DNA of 42,288 bases from Helochares maculicollis (Eukaryota; Arthropoda; Insecta; Coleoptera; Hydrophilidae), in contig JAWQRO010000343.1 of the NCBI GenBank assembly GCA_033557835.1, forward strand, positions 1-42,288, in the 5' to 3' direction. The notes under the pieces are model-generated. The model was not told where the DNA came from. It saw only the letters and a list, made by a program, of their open reading frames with translations, and searched no databases. The stretch's first letter is position 1. Every line of letters begins with the position of its first letter. The position numbers and the translations under genes are program-made. This document shows positions 11,701 through 25,224 of the stretch, in pieces.

Positions 11701-14700
11701 AGCACACCCATAAACGAATTAGACTTCTATTAGTTTAACTGACCTTAATTAAATAGCATATAACATCAGATTCTGAAACAGCGGTTTGTACGTTTTCAGA
11801 AGGTATCGTTAAAGAGCAGATTTATCTGTCTTGTGTCTTTTCCATCAGATGATGTCATGTAAAAGTTCTCCAATGGCAATTAAAATGAGAAAATATTATT
11901 TAATCTTCATTTACGATATATCATAAAAAATAATCTACGTGCATTGTCAAGCTTTTTAGAACCAAAGTAACAATTCATAAAGTTTCAGCCATATTGTATT
12001 ACAAATAAGCGTAGTTTCGTAAACATATGTAAATAATACACCTCCATCGTTTGTTCACTAAGAATTTTAATATGCCTAAGTGAAAATAAAACAATAAGTT
12101 GTAGAAATCAATTAATTTTGTGATGTAAAACCGGCATCAGTCGATGCGTAGCCATTATGTAAAATACGTGGAAGCATAAGGAATTTTTGATAAAGCTAAC
12201 GGATCATTATTGTTATGAACCGCGCGTGTTTAAGTAGAAACAACATATTGCAAATATGAAAAAACTTTATAACTGTCACCATTTCTTACAGAACCAATTT
12301 GCGTCGCAGCCGTACGAAAATCTTGCCTAAAAGCAGATAAAATTTCAATTTTGTTAAATCACCGCGTGGCTTGTAAACAAATAAGGCTGGCAAGCACAAG
12401 TTTTTATACGCCTTGCTTAATTAAAACACAAAATGCTTTTTAGTTGCATTGTTGTCAATATCATATTTTATCCGCAAGAAATATTTCAGTTCACTATTAA
12501 ACGAGTATTCTAGTTTAATAACAACTGCAAAAAGTACGCCATTATGTAATCCCAAGGAAGTTTATTGAACCAGGAAATCATAAAGAGGATAATTTTGATA
12601 AGCCTTGCGACCCTAAATTGTTGTGTTTATACAGTGTACACGGATTAATAAAAATTAACAGAGAAATCAAACCGTAACCTTACAAGCTAATTATAAAAAA
12701 ATCGAAAGTATACACCTAATCAATAAACAACAATATTCACATGCTGATAAAAATACGCACGGTAAGAATAAAACATTTACAAGAAGATGACATTGCCTGT
12801 GGCTACTAAACGGCCTCTGGCGTATCCCTGAGATGTATCATCCACATATAAAAATACCTAAAACATGACACCACGATTCTCCAATTATATATAACAATTA
12901 TGAATAATATAATAAAATTATAGGATACTGCGGTTGACTCTATACCTTGTAATTTATTTTCCGTTGATTTTACTGGAAGCTCTCGAGCCGTGGTGTTTTC
13001 TTTATTTTAATTACAGAGATATATTGCTTTTGTATCATCATCTAATCTAATCGTTTATAAATAGAAATTGACGAAATGATTTTTTAATTATGAAGGACGA
13101 TCATCGTGGCTGGTAATTTGTATATTTACATGCACAATTGAATAATTTCGTACTTAAACAATTACGGAAGTAAACAGAAGGCAGCGTAAGGCATGTTTTT
13201 GCACCTAGACTGTGTTATTATACAATATTTCCTTGACTATAACGAGATGTTTAGCGATTTGTTCCGTTTTACTTCCACCATAAAAAATTGTTTAAAACCA
13301 ATCATTTTAATAACTATAAAAAATATCCAAGGGCCTATAATGTTGATTCGTTCCCAGCCAGGTGGTACGTATGCATGGAATTTTCCCCATACTTGCACGA
13401 TCGTTGCAAATTATATCCAGTAATGAAAGATCGTATAAATGCTGATTTTAGAGCAAGATTTTCTAGCTAAGATAATCACATTGGGAGATTTCGATAAGCA
13501 GGTTTATTTTTTCCCTGGGATCTTTGATTTAAGCATAAACGTTCCTCGATTTTGAAACCAAATCAAAGCTGAAGCGTTTTTGTATAAAAAGACGAGGCAG
13601 TTGTGGATCTACGAAAATAGTTTATAGGGAAAGTCCAATGGATAGTAAAGGTAGAGATAGCTATAGAGAAATCATTGGACATATTTAAATGTTGTTACTT
13701 CTGATACATGCCAAGCTAGTTAACTTACGTTTTTGATATTATAATAAGAGTACCAGAAACTAATCTTGAGTGAATTATGGATTTAGAATGAAAATATCAT
13801 AAAATAGAACTGTTAATATTGATCTTTCAAATTATCATGCAGGATCGCCGGGCACTGAAATATTAATTTCGTTCATGAAATGTACACAATGACTGTGGTT
13901 TAAGGCAAGTGACCCGCAACTGTGCCGATAAAATGTCTCAGTCTCCAGGTATTAATCAGTTCTACCCGCGGGCTGTTAGAAACTGTTCCAATACAATTTA
14001 TGGAAAATGCGGACATTCAAAGAAGAACAATAATTTTAGGCCTTGATGACTAAAAATGTTGGAATTTCTGTCAATTAATTGTAGCTGAAGCCTAAATAAC
14101 GGCATGTTTATTATTCCTTCAAAGGATAATTTGCACATTAATTTTATTTATCCCTTAATCCCTTCTGTTTACTGTTGCACTTGTATGAAATTATTTTTAA
14201 TATAGTTTAATTAATTTTAGCTCATTTTATTGTTGACTAATATTTTCTCCGTCAATATATAACTGCTCGATTTCTTTACCACCTAATGCTTATGACAAGT
14301 TATAATAATAGATAAGCTCCAAAAACAAAATCATATATTTCGTTAACAAGAAAAGCCTTATTTTAAATAGCTTAATTCAATTCCGATTTTTATAATATTT
14401 TTCGTAAATTAATTTTGAATAAAAAGCTAAAGATTTTTATACCGATTTCGCGAATACACTTTCTGCATATTTACTTGTTACATTCAATGTAAATATACCA
14501 ATCCGAGAACGTAATTTCGATCACTCAATGTGAATTGAGCATACAATTAATTAAAACTAAAATCTTTTCTTCTGTGACAGTCACTATCCAGTGTTTCACA
14601 TAATTTGAAAGAGAGAACTTGTCCGATATATATTTATTCCAATGATCCAATTCCAAAATCTTTGAACCAGAATCAGATTATAGATAAGTGTGACATTATT

Positions 14701-17700
14701 TACTATTCTCAGTTTTTTTTCGAATTGAGCATTAATATTTTTTATTTGTAAATTGGAAGAACATACTCATCGGTTTTATACAGTTCTGTTGAATTTCGAA
14801 TTATGTTATTCTTCCAACCAGTTTTTTTACACTTTAAGTCTCAGAGTGCATTTTTTGAAGCAAATGTTTTGCACGGAAAACGCAGCTAATGTTTTAGTCA
14901 TGGCATAAATATAGTTTTAAGCCATTTTTTAGATATTTACTGGCAACGGCTGATGCTAGCCCACATTTTTATACCCTAGTTTAGCATACTTTGTGTAAAA
15001 TAGCAACTAGCCTGTTCCACATTCCGGAAACAAGCAAATTTTTCCGTATTTAGCTATTCTATTTGTAAACAAATTTACAAAAAATATCAAAACACTAACT
15101 ATTCATTTCTAATAGCCAATTTTATTAATTGTAACTTTATGAGTTTGATTTTGAAAAACATGGCCTTAAAAATATAATTACTTTCTCACAATCATCTTTT
15201 AAATTTTGAAAATTGTGTAAGTAATTGCCCCTTTATGTAGAATGATTCTGTGTTTTCGTATTTTTAGCAGTTATGGGCTTTAAGATGTCACAGTCGGTAT
15301 AAAAACAATCAACTACTATTTTTGTCCTTTAGAATGGAATTTCTAACGCTAAAACTCGGTTTCTATATGTTGCCTACATTAAAAAGACCAAGTGTACCAA
15401 CAAGATAAATAACAAATACATGATATCAATTTTTATGTTTTTTTTCTGAAAACATTCGAGGGAGACATAATGAATCTCTCAATACACAGTTAATTATTAT
15501 GATACTCGAGTTTCGACTAAAAATATTATATTGTAAAATGGAGATAGAAAAAAATTTATTTCAACACATATAACAGTATCTATTATCAAATTTAGAATTT
15601 ACAAACTTTTTATTATTGTCCTTAACAATCCCATGAATGAAATCAAAGCCGAAGCTGATTTAATTTTTCTGACGCTTTTATGCAGTGAATATGCAAATAT
15701 AACAACTTAGTAAATAATACAAAATATGCCCACTGTAGGGTGGAATCCCAAAAGAATATAATGTTTTAGTTTAATTATGAACGAGATATACATTAATGTA
15801 TACCAATTTATGGCCGGTCATAGGTAAGGCTTATAAGAAATTCTGATGATGGCATAGAAGGCCGCAGACGATACAAAATATACCATATCTATTTTTATGT
15901 AACTACTTACAAAAAAGTAAATTCAAACATGAAAGAACAATAAAACCATAATTTTACCGTCCTGATTCACAATGCAAATTAACATTATATTAAACATAAT
16001 AATAAATTGCATATAAATATATAAAGCACGGCAAGAGGTTGTCCGGTGAACAAAAGATAATCAAGAAATAATGGTTGGATAAAGTGAACCTTTATAGTCT
16101 GTAATTTACCTACATTATCGCTTACAACTCGGGCTTACAACATACACCAAATATGCATTATGTAGCTGTTTACTTTTGCCAATAAATTGAAAATGAATCA
16201 CGTTATGCGCGCTTCAGGAAAAAACTTAATAACACACACAGGAGATTATACGTACTTGTGTTCTCACAAAATAAAGAGTCCATAACATAAGAAACTAATA
16301 ATAATATTGGAAATTATGAGGATTTCATACAGTTTAAAATTGATATGTGCATAAAATTTTATTAAATTATACCCATAAAGCAGGGACCCCCCTTTCAACA
16401 TGCGAAAAGATGCGAAATCATTCCCGAAAATACCTTTTATGTTTCATTTTTAGTTTTGTTTGCAATTTTCGTGGACAAACTTATGATCATCATGTAGCGA
16501 TTTGCATGCAATGCATTTTCGTTCGCCGCGCTGTGATTTCCGATGAAAAATAATAAAAATTGTCATATTTATGTAGGGGACTAGCTTGTGTTTAAGAATA
16601 TCATGCGTATCCCAATATTTTATACCGTCCCTCCTGCTAAGTTTCGCCTTGTCCTGAATATTAAATTTTGCAGAAAAAAGGTTTGTGCGCTGTTTTCGCA
16701 AATTAATTGGCCACGTGAAAGGGTTGCAAATCAGAACCTACAGGGACAAGGGTTGGTTAAGTGTTTCACATGTCGCTTTCGTGTATTATTGAGGTACACT
16801 AGCTACCAACGTAATTTCATTATGTCATATTATGGAATATTTGGTAGATGACGTTGCATGTTTTTGAACTTACTCATTCGCTGTGAGCGGCTGATTCGAT
16901 TTGCCCAAATGCACATTGGATTTACGCAGCCACCCCCCTTTAGAACATAATCTTATTATTTCGCCCAACGCGTCTCGGTGCGGGGCATTTAGTTTACTAG
17001 GTAATTTATTTCCTCTTGTTCTTCCGTATAATTGTGATGAATTGAGCCTGGAGTGTACAGTTAGGCCAAGCATGGAAAATCTTTTTGGGCATTGTCTTCA
17101 TTAAATTAATATTTACATTTTGCGTTAATATTTTCATTTAATTCTGGCTGCTCTTATTAGGATTTGTACTTTCCCGAGAATTGTATTTATTCGAAGCTAC
17201 CATAGACTGTTTAAATTGGATAGTTCAAAAAGTTACTTTTATAGGTACCAACGAGCTTTATATGACGGTGAAATTTGATCTTCTGTTAAACGTAATATGA
17301 AACCTATTTTATATCTAGGTATTATACGAGGCCTGTGTAATGACTGAAATTGTAAAATTCGCGATATTATCTGCTCAACAAGTTATAAATTTGTTGGTAA
17401 CGCTAGTTCTGTTGGAACTCGTGATAATAAAATCATCTTAAATGTGAATTTTAATACGAAACAGTAAAGTAGCGACTTTTTTCAAACATTCAAGGCAATA
17501 ATCGCATATCTTGCTTTACTTCATTGTAAAAATTTCAAAAATTTAATGTGAACGTAATAAAACTAAGAACCCACGCCAAAGTGATGTTAATAACAAAAAT
17601 GCATGATGGTCTGCAATAAGCAAATAAAATTATTTCTAATTTAAGATGGTATAAACAACGATTAAAATTGAGTGATATACACATGTAAACCACGAAATGA

Positions 17701-19610
17701 AGGCCATGTGAACTATAGAAGTAGCGATGGTATCGGCACGGATGTAGGAAACAGAGAATTGTTCTACACTTATACGTTTTGTTTAGTGAGCACATCGTTG
17801 ATGTAATTAAGTGGAATAAGGTTGGTTATTTATGCATGGCGATTTTTCGCATCAGCGAACCAAGAAAAGTGAACTATCGTTAATTACTGTTGCATTTGTA
17901 TACGCCATAAAGTTTAATACCGTTATATCTGCCAAAACCTATCTATACAAATTTTCGTTTTCGTTTAAAAACAAACTTTAGTTTTATTTTTAGTTTGCCT
18001 TGTTAGGGCTTTGCTGCATAATTTTGTAAATATTCTGTTTAAGATTTCAAGTTTACTATCTCTTGCTGTCTCTAAATATTTTAGAAGTTTTGCCAACCTA
18101 GTACTTTTTAAAGTCAGTGCTAATCTTTTTGAGTATAATACTATCCTTTGATGATCAACACTCAGATTGGGAAGTATCCTGAAAATATTTTTCTCAAGTA
18201 AAACAGAACCAATATTTAGTAAACTAAAGGGGCATGGGGAGAATTTTCACAGGAAAATTTATCACCGGTTTTTTAAAAATCATAATTATCTAAAGCCGAA
18301 CTCTGCTGGACCCCAAAGTGGGTCAAATTTGTGTGGGCCAAGCCTACGCAAATATCTCGATGCAATTAAATAAGCATGTGGTTCTTTGGGAAAGAAATAA
18401 TAAAATCCATACCTATATCTTAATCACTTCTGGTACAAGCATACCATTAGATAAGCCATAAGTCCGCGATTACCTGTTTAATGTATGATCATACGCATAT
18501 TAAATGTACCGTTGTTCTTTATCTTGTAACGTCAATAAATGTCAACGAGACATGTCATCTGCTGCTGAAATATGATACTAATTATTAGCATAATGTAAAT
18601 TGTTTGTTCTCCGTTTGTAACTCGTCGGGGAGTATCGGAGACTTGCAGATTTATGGCTTCAGCTTTTGCTTTATAGTAAGCCGGGATGTCATCTGCTTAT
18701 ATGAGTTCGATCTGGGAGTTTCGTGGAGTGGGCAAGATGAGAGATAAAGAATCCGTTTTAGAATTATTTTAGAGATGAAAAAGATATCCTACGTCACATT
18801 TGTGGATGCGATTATTTTCTTGGCGCTGAGCTAATTGTTCGGATGTGCTGCTATATACTTTTTAGTTAAAAGAGTTTAAGACTAAAATTTAGTTTAACAT
18901 ACAATTATATATGCCATACAACATAAGCCATCAATAGAAGGGCTCATTATAAATTTTTAAATTAATTCAACTCAAGTCAATTTTCGCTTTACGGGTTGAT
19001 TAGTCTCATTGCTATTGCAAACTATTAATTTTTTGACATTTTGATATTGTTAAAATCCTTGAGCTTACCTGGTACCGATACGTGTTCGAAACTGAGCATA
19101 ACGAAGACACAAGATAAGATTTTAATACAGTCTCTTTTATAGTGAATTGTATTGTTAGTTCTAAGACCGGTCATCAAGTCTATCTTGGCCAAACCAATGG
19201 TAAATTTGTCTTGAGATTATGATTTACGTCAAGATTGGAAATATTATTCTGAGTTAACTGTTATTGTTATGGTTATATTTTTTTAGGCACATAAATTTCA
19301 GCTTTGTATTTTGTGTATTGAAAGTAGAGCTAAAATCTAACATTGGGCTTAAAAAAGTACTTTATAAAAATAGATTTTATAAGTAAAATTGGTATCTGTA
19401 TAGTAGCTATATCAAAGACAGGTTAAGAATAATTTATACAATTTCTTGTTATCCTGCTTGCTTACTATTCGAGAAAATATGATGAGCAATTGAATTTCCA
19501 TTGTCATCAATAATCATAATGTTTCAATGCCTTTTTTTTCTGACGCTTATGTTGACAAAGTAAAGTTTAATTTTGTAACATCTGCACTACAGATTAATTA
19601 TTAATCAAAC
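8721..19610. other. long AT-rich noncoding stretch
   Basis: Nearly 11 kb has no gene I can support. Scattered open frames of 60-90 codons (for example 8842-9171 plus, 11487-11738 plus, 16450-16701 minus, 16901-17104 plus, 17535-17795 minus) have no recognisable motifs and overlap open frames in other phases. Two islands are richer in GC than their surroundings, 11380-11740 and 16560-17100, and may be old repeat fragments or conserved noncoding DNA. A mariner-like terminal sequence may start at 17325. Confidence 0.45.
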
Positions 19611-19619
19611 TCAGAATTA

Positions 19620-21085
19620 ATTGGACAAACTATTCTAGTTCTTTTCATACTACACAGTACTGGCATTATCTTTTGATACAATCTTTAAGCAAGTAGCAAC
19701 TGTTGTCAAGTTTCGAAATATACTGCTCATGTTTGAAAGAGATTAGATTCAGTCTATGTTTTGGATTGTCTCTAAGAAACCGTCAATGGCGGTTCTGCAC
19801 TGTAAGATTAGATGGTTCAGGTTTGCTCTGTAATGTCCGCATGTGCATACTGGAGAGTTAATCTTTTTCAGTTTGTAAAGATGAGCTGGGAAGGTGCCAT
19901 GCTCGAATTTCATCCTGGCTATTATGGTGTAGAATCTTCTAGATATGCTACATCCTTCATACCAAGGGGTTGTAAGAATTTTGGGATGAATTCGACCATA
20001 TTGAGTAGCACTATTCTCTATATATCAATCACTAGGTCTTTCTCAATAAGAGATATCACTTCACAGCCGGTTAGAACATTTTTATATATCTCCTTATTAT
20101 TAGTTGCTAATTTGGCCAATTCATCTACATTCTCGTTATGCATAATTTCAGAGTGGGATCTCACCCAAAAAAAAATCAACGCATTGACCACGCTTTATCA
20201 ATTTTATAGCGATCTGGATAATACTTAAAACCACTGGATGCATCCTTTTAACTTTTTCTCTAGATTTAATTGCGTGAAGCGCACTTGATGAGTCCGTCAT
20301 AATAGTAGTGCCAGCATCATAGGCCTCATCATGCTGTAGCGCTTCCCACACCGCAACCGCCTCGGCAATAAATACAGAAGTATTATCATTCAATTTGAAA
20401 GACCTCTTGGTGTTATTCCTGATTTCAATAAAAGCGCATCCACAGCTGTTCACGTTCTTAGAACCGTCCGTTAACTAAACTCGATTTGTGACAGGAAACT
20501 TCGCCAAAATGTCTTTATGTAGTTGTCGGTCATGAGGTGGAAAACCAGTGTAGGACGGGAACTTAATGTTAACAGGAATTAGATAATCCTCAGGAAAGAG
20601 ATTACTCAGAAATTGATATTTTAATATATCAACATCTAGGCTCTGAAGAGTTATGAATGATTTACAGATGATAGGGGAGTCTTTGCATAACCAAAAGGAT
20701 GGTGGCTTCAGCCACAGAGAGTTTATGGATTAGTGTCAATAGAGTTTTTTTGTTCAAAGCCATCAATTTAAGGATAAACTTCGTACACAGATACTGTCTT
20801 CGAATCTCAATAGGTGGTTCTCTTGCTTCGACATATAAAGAAGGTATCGGGGTGGATCTCATCGCTCCGAGACATAGTCTCAGCCCTTAGTTTTGAACGA
20901 TGACTAAATTATGTCTGATTGGAGATGTAGTGGAAGCATACAAGGATGACCCATAATCCATCAAGGATCTTACCAAGGAGCGATCTATACTTAGTCCTAC
21001 ACGATGATCGGCTCCCCATTTTATTCTTACTAAATATCTGAGAATATTCAGGCGTTTATTACCTCTCTTGTAATCTACTTTATTT
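19620..21085 (-). mobile_element. I-like non-LTR retrotransposon relic with RNase H domain
   Basis: The minus strand runs from the end of a reverse transcriptase through the RNase H to the terminal Cys/His motif. From 21070 downward it reads RLNILRYLVRIKWGADHRVG, RSLVRSLMDYGSSLYAS, then GLRLCLGAMRSTPIPSLYVE and REPPIEIRRQYL, the usual post-RT connector. The RNase H begins with TDGSK (about 20472) and keeps the expected acidic residues: D in TDGS, E in FIAEAVAVWEAL and D in MTDSSSAL. A later block, NENVDELAKLA, lies in another frame. The C-terminus has CTCG and NLNHLILQC (19840-19790), a CCHC-type motif. Stops (for example 20889) and a frameshift near 20150 kill it. The 5' part, including the catalytic RT box, is missing. 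Plus-strand frames at 19812-20228 and 20699-20890 are antisense shadows. Confidence 0.85.
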
Positions 21086-21884
21086 GTGTTTTATGTTTTA
21101 TAATTACTACAATATTGTCTCTTCAATACCGAATACAATATGTCTTCTATTATTCTCTGTTACCTGCAGTTTTTATCCTGAAGGTTTATTGATGCACAAT
21201 ATACAAATGTGCAGCCGAAATATTTGTCAGCCAAAACCAAAGGAAACCATAATTTATCATATTTAGTTTATATCACTCCAACACACTTTGACTTCTCAGA
21301 TTAGGATGTTCAAGTTTTCGATTATAACAAGTAATGTCCAAAAGCATACTCTTTTTGTTTAACTATGTTTTACCATTTCTTGAAAGGATCGAAAGAAACG
21401 CAAAGTCGACGAAGTTCAAATAAGAAAAATACGACCATCGGATTTTAGCGGCCAATCACTATTGACAGAGTGGAAGAGGATGAAAGCGTAGGAAGCCAAA
21501 ATTTGGAAAAGTATGGAAGTTGGCTAAATGGGTTTGTGACAAACTCTCCAACAACAAAAAAACCAAGTTTGTACCAATTTTTATAATACTGTTGCAACGA
21601 AGCGAGATCTCTTGCGATAATTCATGGTTTCTTTTCAAAAATATAAAAAAATAATGTTTTCGTTTCATTAAAGGGAATATTAAGATATGCACTGTTAAAA
21701 GACAGCGCGATGTAATAGGCGTGACATAAGAAACCCCATTCATTAGAAAATGATCTCAAACAGAAATTATTTTCAGTGAAATGAGAACGATGAGCGGATT
21801 TCAGACAAAAGTAGCAATTGGTTTTTAAATATCAAGAGCGATGTTCATTTGGTTCTTCTCAATTGCCTTCATGCTGGAAACGAG
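21086..21884. other. noncoding stretch
   Basis: Nothing recognisable is seen between the LINE relic and the mariner-like scrap. A minus-strand open frame at 21459-21743 has no family motif. Confidence 0.4.
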
Positions 21885-21980
21885 TGAAAAATGAGCAATT
21901 TCATCTTCTACCACGATAAAGCGGGTCCATTTATTGGATGGAACGTTGTTGAATATATTGCTAATAAGTTTTAGAAATAG
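21885..21980 (+). mobile_element. possible mariner-like transposase scrap
   Basis: A short plus-strand frame reads FYHDKAGPFIGWNVVEYIAN, closely resembling the second catalytic region of Tc1/mariner transposases (HDNARPH followed by a helix ending VVEYIAN). The usual HDN is HDK here, and a stop follows at 21972. I could not recognise the first or third catalytic regions on either side, so the assignment rests on one block. Confidence 0.4.
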
Positions 21981-22970
21981 TTTCTACCTCTAACATAGTC
22001 TGCCGCAGAAGAGTTTACGGAATACTACGTTAACCGATATTTGTAAAATTGGCTAAAAAGTATAGGTTGATTACTTAGTGATCGATATCAAATAATCTCG
22101 AGCCTCTAGGAACCGTGACTTCTTTACCCGAAGAATTGACCATCTACTAACCAATAAACAACAGTTTTTTAAGTAGTAGATGTCTAGACTAAAATTATCA
22201 ATAAAAATGCAATTCTTTAGATTTTATTTTTTTATAATACTAACTTTAAAACATTTTTTGCATGGGCACATTAACCGTACAAGATGCTTAGAAAATTCAA
22301 TCAAACTTTGATAAAAAACTGATAAAGTTACTAACCTATTAGCATATTTTCATTAAAAACACCTCATCTAGAAAATGAGCGCAGATGCGTTTTTGCAGCA
22401 AAGACATTTCACAGACTGTTTAAGTGTCTTCATAAAGAAACTGTCTGCACTGCCAAGTTAATTCCGATGCACACATGCTCATTATTTATGTTACCAGGTA
22501 GCTTAATTTTAGAGATTTGCTCGCGCTTAAGCTGACATTATAAATTCTACTTGTCGATTTTATTGGTTTTCGTATTAATAACGGTAGTAAATTAGGATAA
22601 CGAATTTAATATAAGATAATGCGAGGTAGCTCCGTAGCTATTAACCCATAACTATTTAGTATATAATGGTAGTTCTTGTATTTTATTTCCGAGGTAAGCA
22701 CCAGCGTAACAAGTGCATAAGGACATCGACATAGCGGTTTATGCCTCATCCCTCCGCGCTGTTACATAGCAAACTTAATCATATCCTTCAATTCCATTAA
22801 TAACGTACCTTCACAGTTTTCTTTTTATTGCCACACAAACTCTTAGGTGCGGTAAAGTTGTTGTGTATTTACAGCAATAATGGCCAATTATTACATATAT
22901 CCTCATAACCGGCGATCCCGCAAAAATTTACCCACCGTACCCATGTCGTTAACCTGCGAAACTTTTCTTT
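21981..22970. other. noncoding stretch upstream of MZT1
   Basis: AT-rich sequence with no gene or repeat I can name. The last few hundred bases presumably contain the MZT1 promoter and 5' UTR, but I see no TATA box or initiator strong enough to call. Confidence 0.4.
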
Positions 22971-23105
22971 TTGCCTTGGAGCCTCACGAACCCGATATCA
23001 ATCAAATTTTTGTTTTTGTTTCCACCGAAGCCTAAAACTAAGAAGAATATTAAACGCCTTGTATTTTTCCGTCAATATGACTTCCAAAATTGTATAGTTA
23101 ACAAA

Positions 23106-23345
23106 ATGTCGTACATAGGCGAAGAACAAATATGCGCAGCCAAAGATGCTTTTGTGACTCTACTGGATATTTCGAGACTGCTAAGGACTGGCTTGGACCC
23201 TGACACTTTAACAGTTTGCATTCGCCTGATCGAAGCAGGAATAAACCCCGAAGCTTTGGCAGCAGTTATCACGGAGTTGAGGAAAGAAGCCGCTGCTAAG
23301 TCCCAAAGTGTTTTTATTGAGTATGACGAAAATGAGCTAGACTAA
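23106..23345 (+). CDS. MZT1: mitotic-spindle organizing protein 1 (MOZART1)
   Basis: This intact 79-residue protein belongs to the MOZART1 family. These microproteins bind the N-terminal regions of gamma-tubulin complex proteins, especially GCP3, and help the gamma-tubulin ring complex assemble and dock at centrosomes and spindle poles. The family core is unmistakable: LLDISRLLRTGLDPDTLTVC at about residues 19-38, then IRLIEAGINPEALAAVITEL, making a compact helical hairpin over residues 10-62. The length fits the family, about 70-85 residues. The tail is acidic (EYDENELD). I chose the ATG at 23106 because family homology begins just after it and its context, aacaaaATG, is a good insect initiation site. 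The frame is open upstream to 22971, but that part looks like noncoding sequence. The whole protein is in one exon, with a polyadenylation signal soon after the stop. No neighbour is functionally linked. Confidence 0.93.
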   Translation: MSYIGEEQICAAKDAFVTLLDISRLLRTGLDPDTLTVCIRLIEAGINPEALAAVITELRKEAAAKSQSVFIEYDENELD

Positions 23346-23361
23346 TTTTAGATAATCGCTG

Positions 23362-23367
23362 AATAAA
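23362..23367 (+). promoter_or_regulatory. polyadenylation signal of MZT1
   Basis: A canonical AATAAA starts 17 bases after the MZT1 stop codon, implying a very short 3' UTR. A T-rich stretch follows at 23381-23400 and again near 23410, compatible with a downstream element. Cleavage-site use cannot be verified from sequence alone. Confidence 0.5.
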
Positions 23368-23399
23368 AAAATTCTCGCAAAGTTTTTTACTGTATTTTA

Positions 23400-24188
23400 A
23401 AGGCTTGCTTTTTTTTCCGCTTATACAGCCATTAGTGCCTGTCAATTTCTTAAGCGACAACAGTGACGAGTTATTTCGTAACATAGGGCGCTGTTCAAGT
23501 TTTGTTTCATTCCAAAGTTTTTTGTCGGGATATAACTTGACACGAAACATCGGCGGAACAGGACAGCCCTCGAAGATAAAAGGGATTTTTGCGATAATAA
23601 TAGCGGAAAGGCGATGTCGCCCCGGAAAAGTTTTCCTCTTGAATTAATCCAAGCCAATTTGTCTGGTCTATATCACTGACGTTGAAAGAATAGCAAAGAA
23701 TTGTATAAAGCTTTTTCTATGCTCTCTATTACGTTGCAGCGAAATAAAGGACTATTACATTATCTGCTGTAATTGGATCACTATCCACTACCACAGCACA
23801 GTTTCTAAAGGATATAAAAGTAGGTTTTTTATGTAGTTTATGGGAGAGGAGTGGCTTCAAAGTAATGATTCATTATTTTTTCTTTTACTAAGAGCAATCG
23901 CTGCTAAAGCTGCTAGAGCACAATTTTGCTGTGTTAGGGTATATTTTTATCAAACTTTAAGTTATATGAGGTAAAATTAATAATAGCTTGGAGAAAAATC
24001 CCCGAGTCATAAACTTTTTATATCAAATCTCTTGAAGATTATAAATTGTTACAGCTTTTAATTAACTAAAATCAACACCTGCCACAGAGTTTTTAAGAAA
24101 TCTTGAGTATGTTTACTGAATTTTTCTGAATATATATTCATATAGAGCTTAGAAGTATTTTTGGATTCATCTATTATAACAAATATAT
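23400..24188. other. noncoding stretch downstream of MZT1
   Basis: Overlapping open frames on both strands at 23314-23657 have no domain similarity that I recognise. The rest is AT-rich with no visible repeat or RNA gene. Confidence 0.4.
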
Positions 24189-24930
24189 ATAAATGAAAAT
24201 GTCCAGACTAACTGATTGACTGATTCATTAACGACCAGCCCAAGCCTGAAATTTTTTGATACATTACCTTTATGGCGTAGGCAAAGAATAAGGAACAAAT
24301 TTCCAAAATTATTTTTCTAAGGGGATCAAAATAGGGGTTATATATTGTTTTAACAAGTCATATCCAAAGACTAATAATGCTACAGACACTTATCTCTCAA
24401 AAACCGATCATTTTATTGATGAGGAATCAATTATATTTGTACTCTTATGAAAGTTATAGGTGATGGATCGTTGGGCGAAAATTTGTCACAATATGGGGTG
24501 AGAGGTGGTTTAATTGACATATCAGTATATCAAATGCTTTTTTATTCTATAAATAAGAAAGTTGAGATTAAGTATATTCTTTAAAATTACAAAATACGTG
24601 TTCCACCGCTTAAAAAAATAATTAGAATATAAGTTAAATGGTGATAATTGATTTTTTAATAAAATAACCTATAATTTATTAGCTGTTGATTATAGAAATG
24701 GGAAATTGCTTAATTCAGGGACGCAGAAGGGTGATTTTAAAGGAATAACGATATTTTATAAGCTGCTGCTTCTACAAGTAACGAAATTGAGATTTCGATT
24801 TTTCTTTAAAAGTAATGATTCACAGGATTTACATACTTTCCATACCTCATCAATTGAAAAATTAATGGTGCAGTTCTAAAATTTGCAATAATATAAATAA
24901 CTATACGATAAAATATACAAACAATACATA

Positions 24931-25017
24931 TATGAAACTAAAGTTTTCTATTTTTATTTTTACATACCCTTCAATATGAGATCAACTTCGCAAGAGATGA
25001 GCGAGAAAAGCGAGTCA
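24931..25017. repeat. internal repeat, copy 1
   Basis: This segment begins tatgaaactaaagttttcta, passes through a T-rich run and ends gatgagcgagaaaagcgagt. Both ends match the segment at 25225-25324 in the same orientation and order, with diverged sequence between them. It looks like an old direct duplication or two neighbouring copies of one repeat tail. Confidence 0.5.
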
Positions 25018-25224
25018 GTTTTAGTGATGCTACATTATTTTAATAATTTTATACAAACTAAATGGATACGTAAAAATGGTTTCCATGTTTACTAATGCAA
25101 CGTACGTTTTACATGGTATTCAACACAACAAACACAAAAGTATACAAGTTAGTTTTGATTAGACATTTTTAAAATAAATATTCATATTGCCAACACTTTT
25201 GTTCATTTACTATTTCTTGATGTT

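Noticed and set aside
19812..20228. 138-codon plus-strand ORF
   Set aside because: Antisense to the C-terminal part of the I-like LINE, whose motifs are clear on the minus strand.
22971..23105. Upstream in-frame extension of MZT1 by 45 codons
   Set aside because: It lacks family similarity, while the ATG at 23106 has good context and places the conserved core at the expected distance.
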